Shown: in pieces, positions 61,881-64,000 of the stretch
How positions within the stretch are numbered: the first letter of the stretch is position 1
Layout of the letters: the number at the start of each line of letters is the position of its first letter
Assembly: GCA_032622095.1 (NCBI GenBank)
Contig: CP136062.1
Coordinates: forward strand, 140,760,351 to 140,824,350
Length of the DNA: 64,000 nt
Direction of reading: 5' to 3'
Source of the DNA: Siphonodentalium dalli
Lineage: Eukaryota; Mollusca; Scaphopoda; Gadilida; Siphonodentaliidae
Notes under the pieces: generated by a model
Databases searched by the model: none
What the model was told of the DNA's origin: nothing
The model's input: only the letters and a program-made list of their open reading frames with translations
Program-made: the position numbers and the translations under genes

Positions 61881-62256
61881 CTGAAAATAGATAAGATTTA
61901 ATATCTGAAATCCATGAAAAGCTTAATGCCATTACCTATCACTGGTAGATGTCAGAAGATATATAACTAACTGGTACGTACATATCAGGATAGGTGTAAT
62001 ATTGTTTGCAGAGACTTTATAACCAATGAGTCATACGAAAGCAACTAATTATTTGAAATTCCGACTGAATAGAGTTGTAAATGCATTCAGTAATTACAGA
62101 CTAATTTACAGAATACCATGGCGAACACCACAGAATTGTTCATGCATGCGCCATTTATTAACTGGATCTTAAAATTACAGTACCATCCATACACTTTTTA
62201 ATATAATTTTCTATTTTTAAAAAATAAAATATTGACATTACTTCCATTCAAAATAA

Positions 62257-62473
62257 TTAACCCTTGAACTTCAGTACATTTTCTATATATGCGAGTCTCC
62301 TATATGGAGCCTCACACAAATATAATAGAATGCATTTGGTTACAAGGTAAATATTGTTAGGGCAATGTATTCTCTTAAATATGTGAGACTGCATATGGCA
62401 GACTCTCATATATAAGAGAATGCAATGCCACATGGTTTTCACAAAATCCAGTCATGAAAGCCAGAAAGGGTTA
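62257..62473. mobile_element. piggyBac-like hairpin MITE, copy 13
   Basis: TTAACCCTTGAACTTC left, AGAAAGGGTTA right, two worn hairpins. Confidence 0.75.
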
Positions 62474-62834
62474 CTATTCCTCTATCTACTATAGTATCTG
62501 AGCATCCCTAAAAACAAAGAATAATCCACCCCAATATATACTTTTAGAAGCAGTTCTATAATTAGAAAATAGCTGAAATTCAAAGCATGAAGCCACTTCA
62601 TCAATATTACTACCCATACATTGTACATATCAGCCCTTAAAAATTTTATTTTTATTCTATGGCAATGCTTTCGAATTGAATGGGATTGCTTCTATAGCTC
62701 TTTATATGATATAGCTATATTTGAGGACTGTACAAAGACATGGACCAGTACTTTACATCAGTAGAAATATTATATCCAATAAGAATCCATATGAACAAGC
62801 CTGTGATTTTTGAAATCATACATGTATATAGATA

Positions 62835-63075
62835 ATTTGTTGCCTGTGTCGGTGATTTAATGTCCCGATAACATCGTGTTGCTCATTTGTTGCCCGTGTA
62901 ACCATGTTTTTCTGAAAATTATTTTCTCAGATATGTTGCCTGTATCAGTGAATTAATGTCCCGAAAAAATGAGTCGCTCGTTTGTTGCCACTGTAACCAT
63001 GTTTCATAGCTACAAATAATTTTTGAAACATTTTCTCCGAGATAATATGCTGACCGTTTCAGTGAATTAATTCAG
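62835..63075. repeat. Tandem direct repeat, about 105 bp, 2-3 copies
   Basis: Phrases GTTGCC(C/T)GTNTC, GTGA(A/T)TTAATGTCCCGA and GTAACCATGTTT recur in order. No exon could be supported in it. Confidence 0.65.
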
Positions 63076-63394
63076 TAAATAAGAGCTATTGTATTGTTTT
63101 CTTTCTACAGTTGTGTTGTAACATTAGAAATATGATTGTATCATGTTGCTGGCAACAAAAATGCATACCCGGTATCTAAAATATTTTGTGGGATTTGGGA
63201 AGTAATTGGTTGCATGACATAAAGCTTGTTTTGGTCCCATTACATGTACATTAATTTTATTATGAATATATACAATTGTTTGCCTTAATATTAATCAACT
63301 CAAAGATTTTTAATTCAATGAAAACTGTCAATTTGAGATTTGAATGCTAGTGACATTCCAAACTTTAAAATGGTAAGTTGAAATTTATTTTTGT

Positions 63395-63760
63395 CCGATT
63401 AAAGTGATGTGAAACACTCCTGTAGGGTGATCAAATAGAAATGGAGAATAATCTTGTTCAAAGTAGTTATTTTAACAAATATTGTATCTGAATTGAGAAC
63501 ACACACCGTCATTCTTATTTATTAATTAAATGCAGCGACTCTCGATTGCAAAATCGTTTTCGTTAGTTTATTGGCGAATCGAGTAGTAAATATTTACAAT
63601 TGAGCATAGTTCAGACAATGTTTTCTATGGGGTAGTACGGTCGGTTTGCTTCAGATTTTCGGCGGTGTTAGTAGAATGTTGCATTCCTCAAATTTCCATA
63701 GTGCCTGAATACTAACTTATCAGCATCACGCACCCAAACAAGTCCATAATATGTCTTTAA
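63395..63760. repeat. Dispersed repeat, shared with 58650-59000 and 20990-21160
   Basis: AAGTGATGTGAAACACTCC to CTGAATACTAACTTATCAG; the last third also matches about 21000-21150 (ACTAACTTATCAG..CAAGTCCATAAT). Confidence 0.75.
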
Positions 63761-63800
63761 CATAATAAAGATTATTTTTTATAATATAGTTGATTCTGAG

Positions 63801-63841
63801 GGTGGGGGGGGGGGGGGGGGGGGTGGGGGAGGGGGGGGGGG
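63801..63841. repeat. Long G run
   Basis: About 40 bases, nearly all G, with a few T or A interruptions. Quadruplex-prone; length uncertain. Confidence 0.85.
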
Positions 63842-64000
63842 CAAAACACTTTCACCCTTCAATCAATTCAAGCCAGATTACACTGCTATAAAATATCAAG
63901 CCTGCTTGTAAATATCGGATATCCACTCACGATTAGGTAAATTTTACAACTGCTCAAGTATAATTATTTAAATGTACCCTAGAACTATAAAATTGCATGG

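Larger units (their letters stand above)
61881..64000 (-). other. Upstream part of FAM193 (intron or 5' region)
   Basis: Should lead to the missing start codon. I found no exon with a donor leaving one base of a split codon, and no CpG-rich promoter-like stretch; only repeats. Confidence 0.5.

Overview
This is a eukaryotic, almost certainly animal, genomic window. The coding information is split into short exons with GT..AG introns, the sequence is AT-rich, and most of it is intronic or intergenic DNA packed with non-autonomous transposons. The repeat content points to a lophotrochozoan, most likely a bivalve or other mollusc: arrays of about 145-175 bp units carrying a 'GGGCCATAACTCT'-like phrase and ending in ACGG-type microsatellites or small hairpins, as in mollusc 'pearl'/Helitron-like elements. 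No species is claimed.

One gene dominates. On the minus strand, 19 exons between 61880 and 24857 join without a single phase conflict into 1463 codons plus stop. The product is a FAM193 family protein (FAM193A/FAM193B type). It has the Cys-pair/CxCxxC modules spread along the chain, the NVTWELHNKHLF core, the CDCCYCEFFGH motif, and the C-terminal FAM193_C block ending FKRFCFDSTPQKREK. The 5' end is missing: the first exon seen begins inside a codon, so the start codon lies upstream in the 61.9-64 kb part or beyond the window. A second gene is represented only by a terminal coding exon on the plus strand (7748-7856), convergent with FAM193. I could not identify it.

Layout. 1-7.7 kb: repeats and presumed introns of the plus-strand gene. 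7.75-7.86 kb: its last coding exon. 8-24.4 kb: intergenic, with foldback elements, a 3.2 kb macro-palindrome of about 160 bp tandem units (13.47-16.65 kb), and a 5.7 kb long-TIR element (18.7-24.4 kb) with a 117 bp in-frame tandem array. 24.86-61.88 kb: FAM193 exons, with introns full of transposons. 61.9-64 kb: upstream intron or 5' region.

The mobile DNA falls into recognisable groups: (1) TTAACCCTTT-ended elements with TTAA target sites (piggyBac-like MITEs) carrying one or two hairpins of a very conserved 'CCAATGCATTCTC' arm; (2) a different-ended element using the same hairpin arms; (3) two PIF/Harbinger-like copies (GGCC ends, TTA/TAA duplications) in opposite orientation that flank five FAM193 exons; (4) pearl/Helitron-like tandem arrays; (5) several long foldback elements; (6) a hAT-like element ending 28 bp from a splice donor. 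No tRNA, rRNA, CRISPR or bacterial-type operon was seen.
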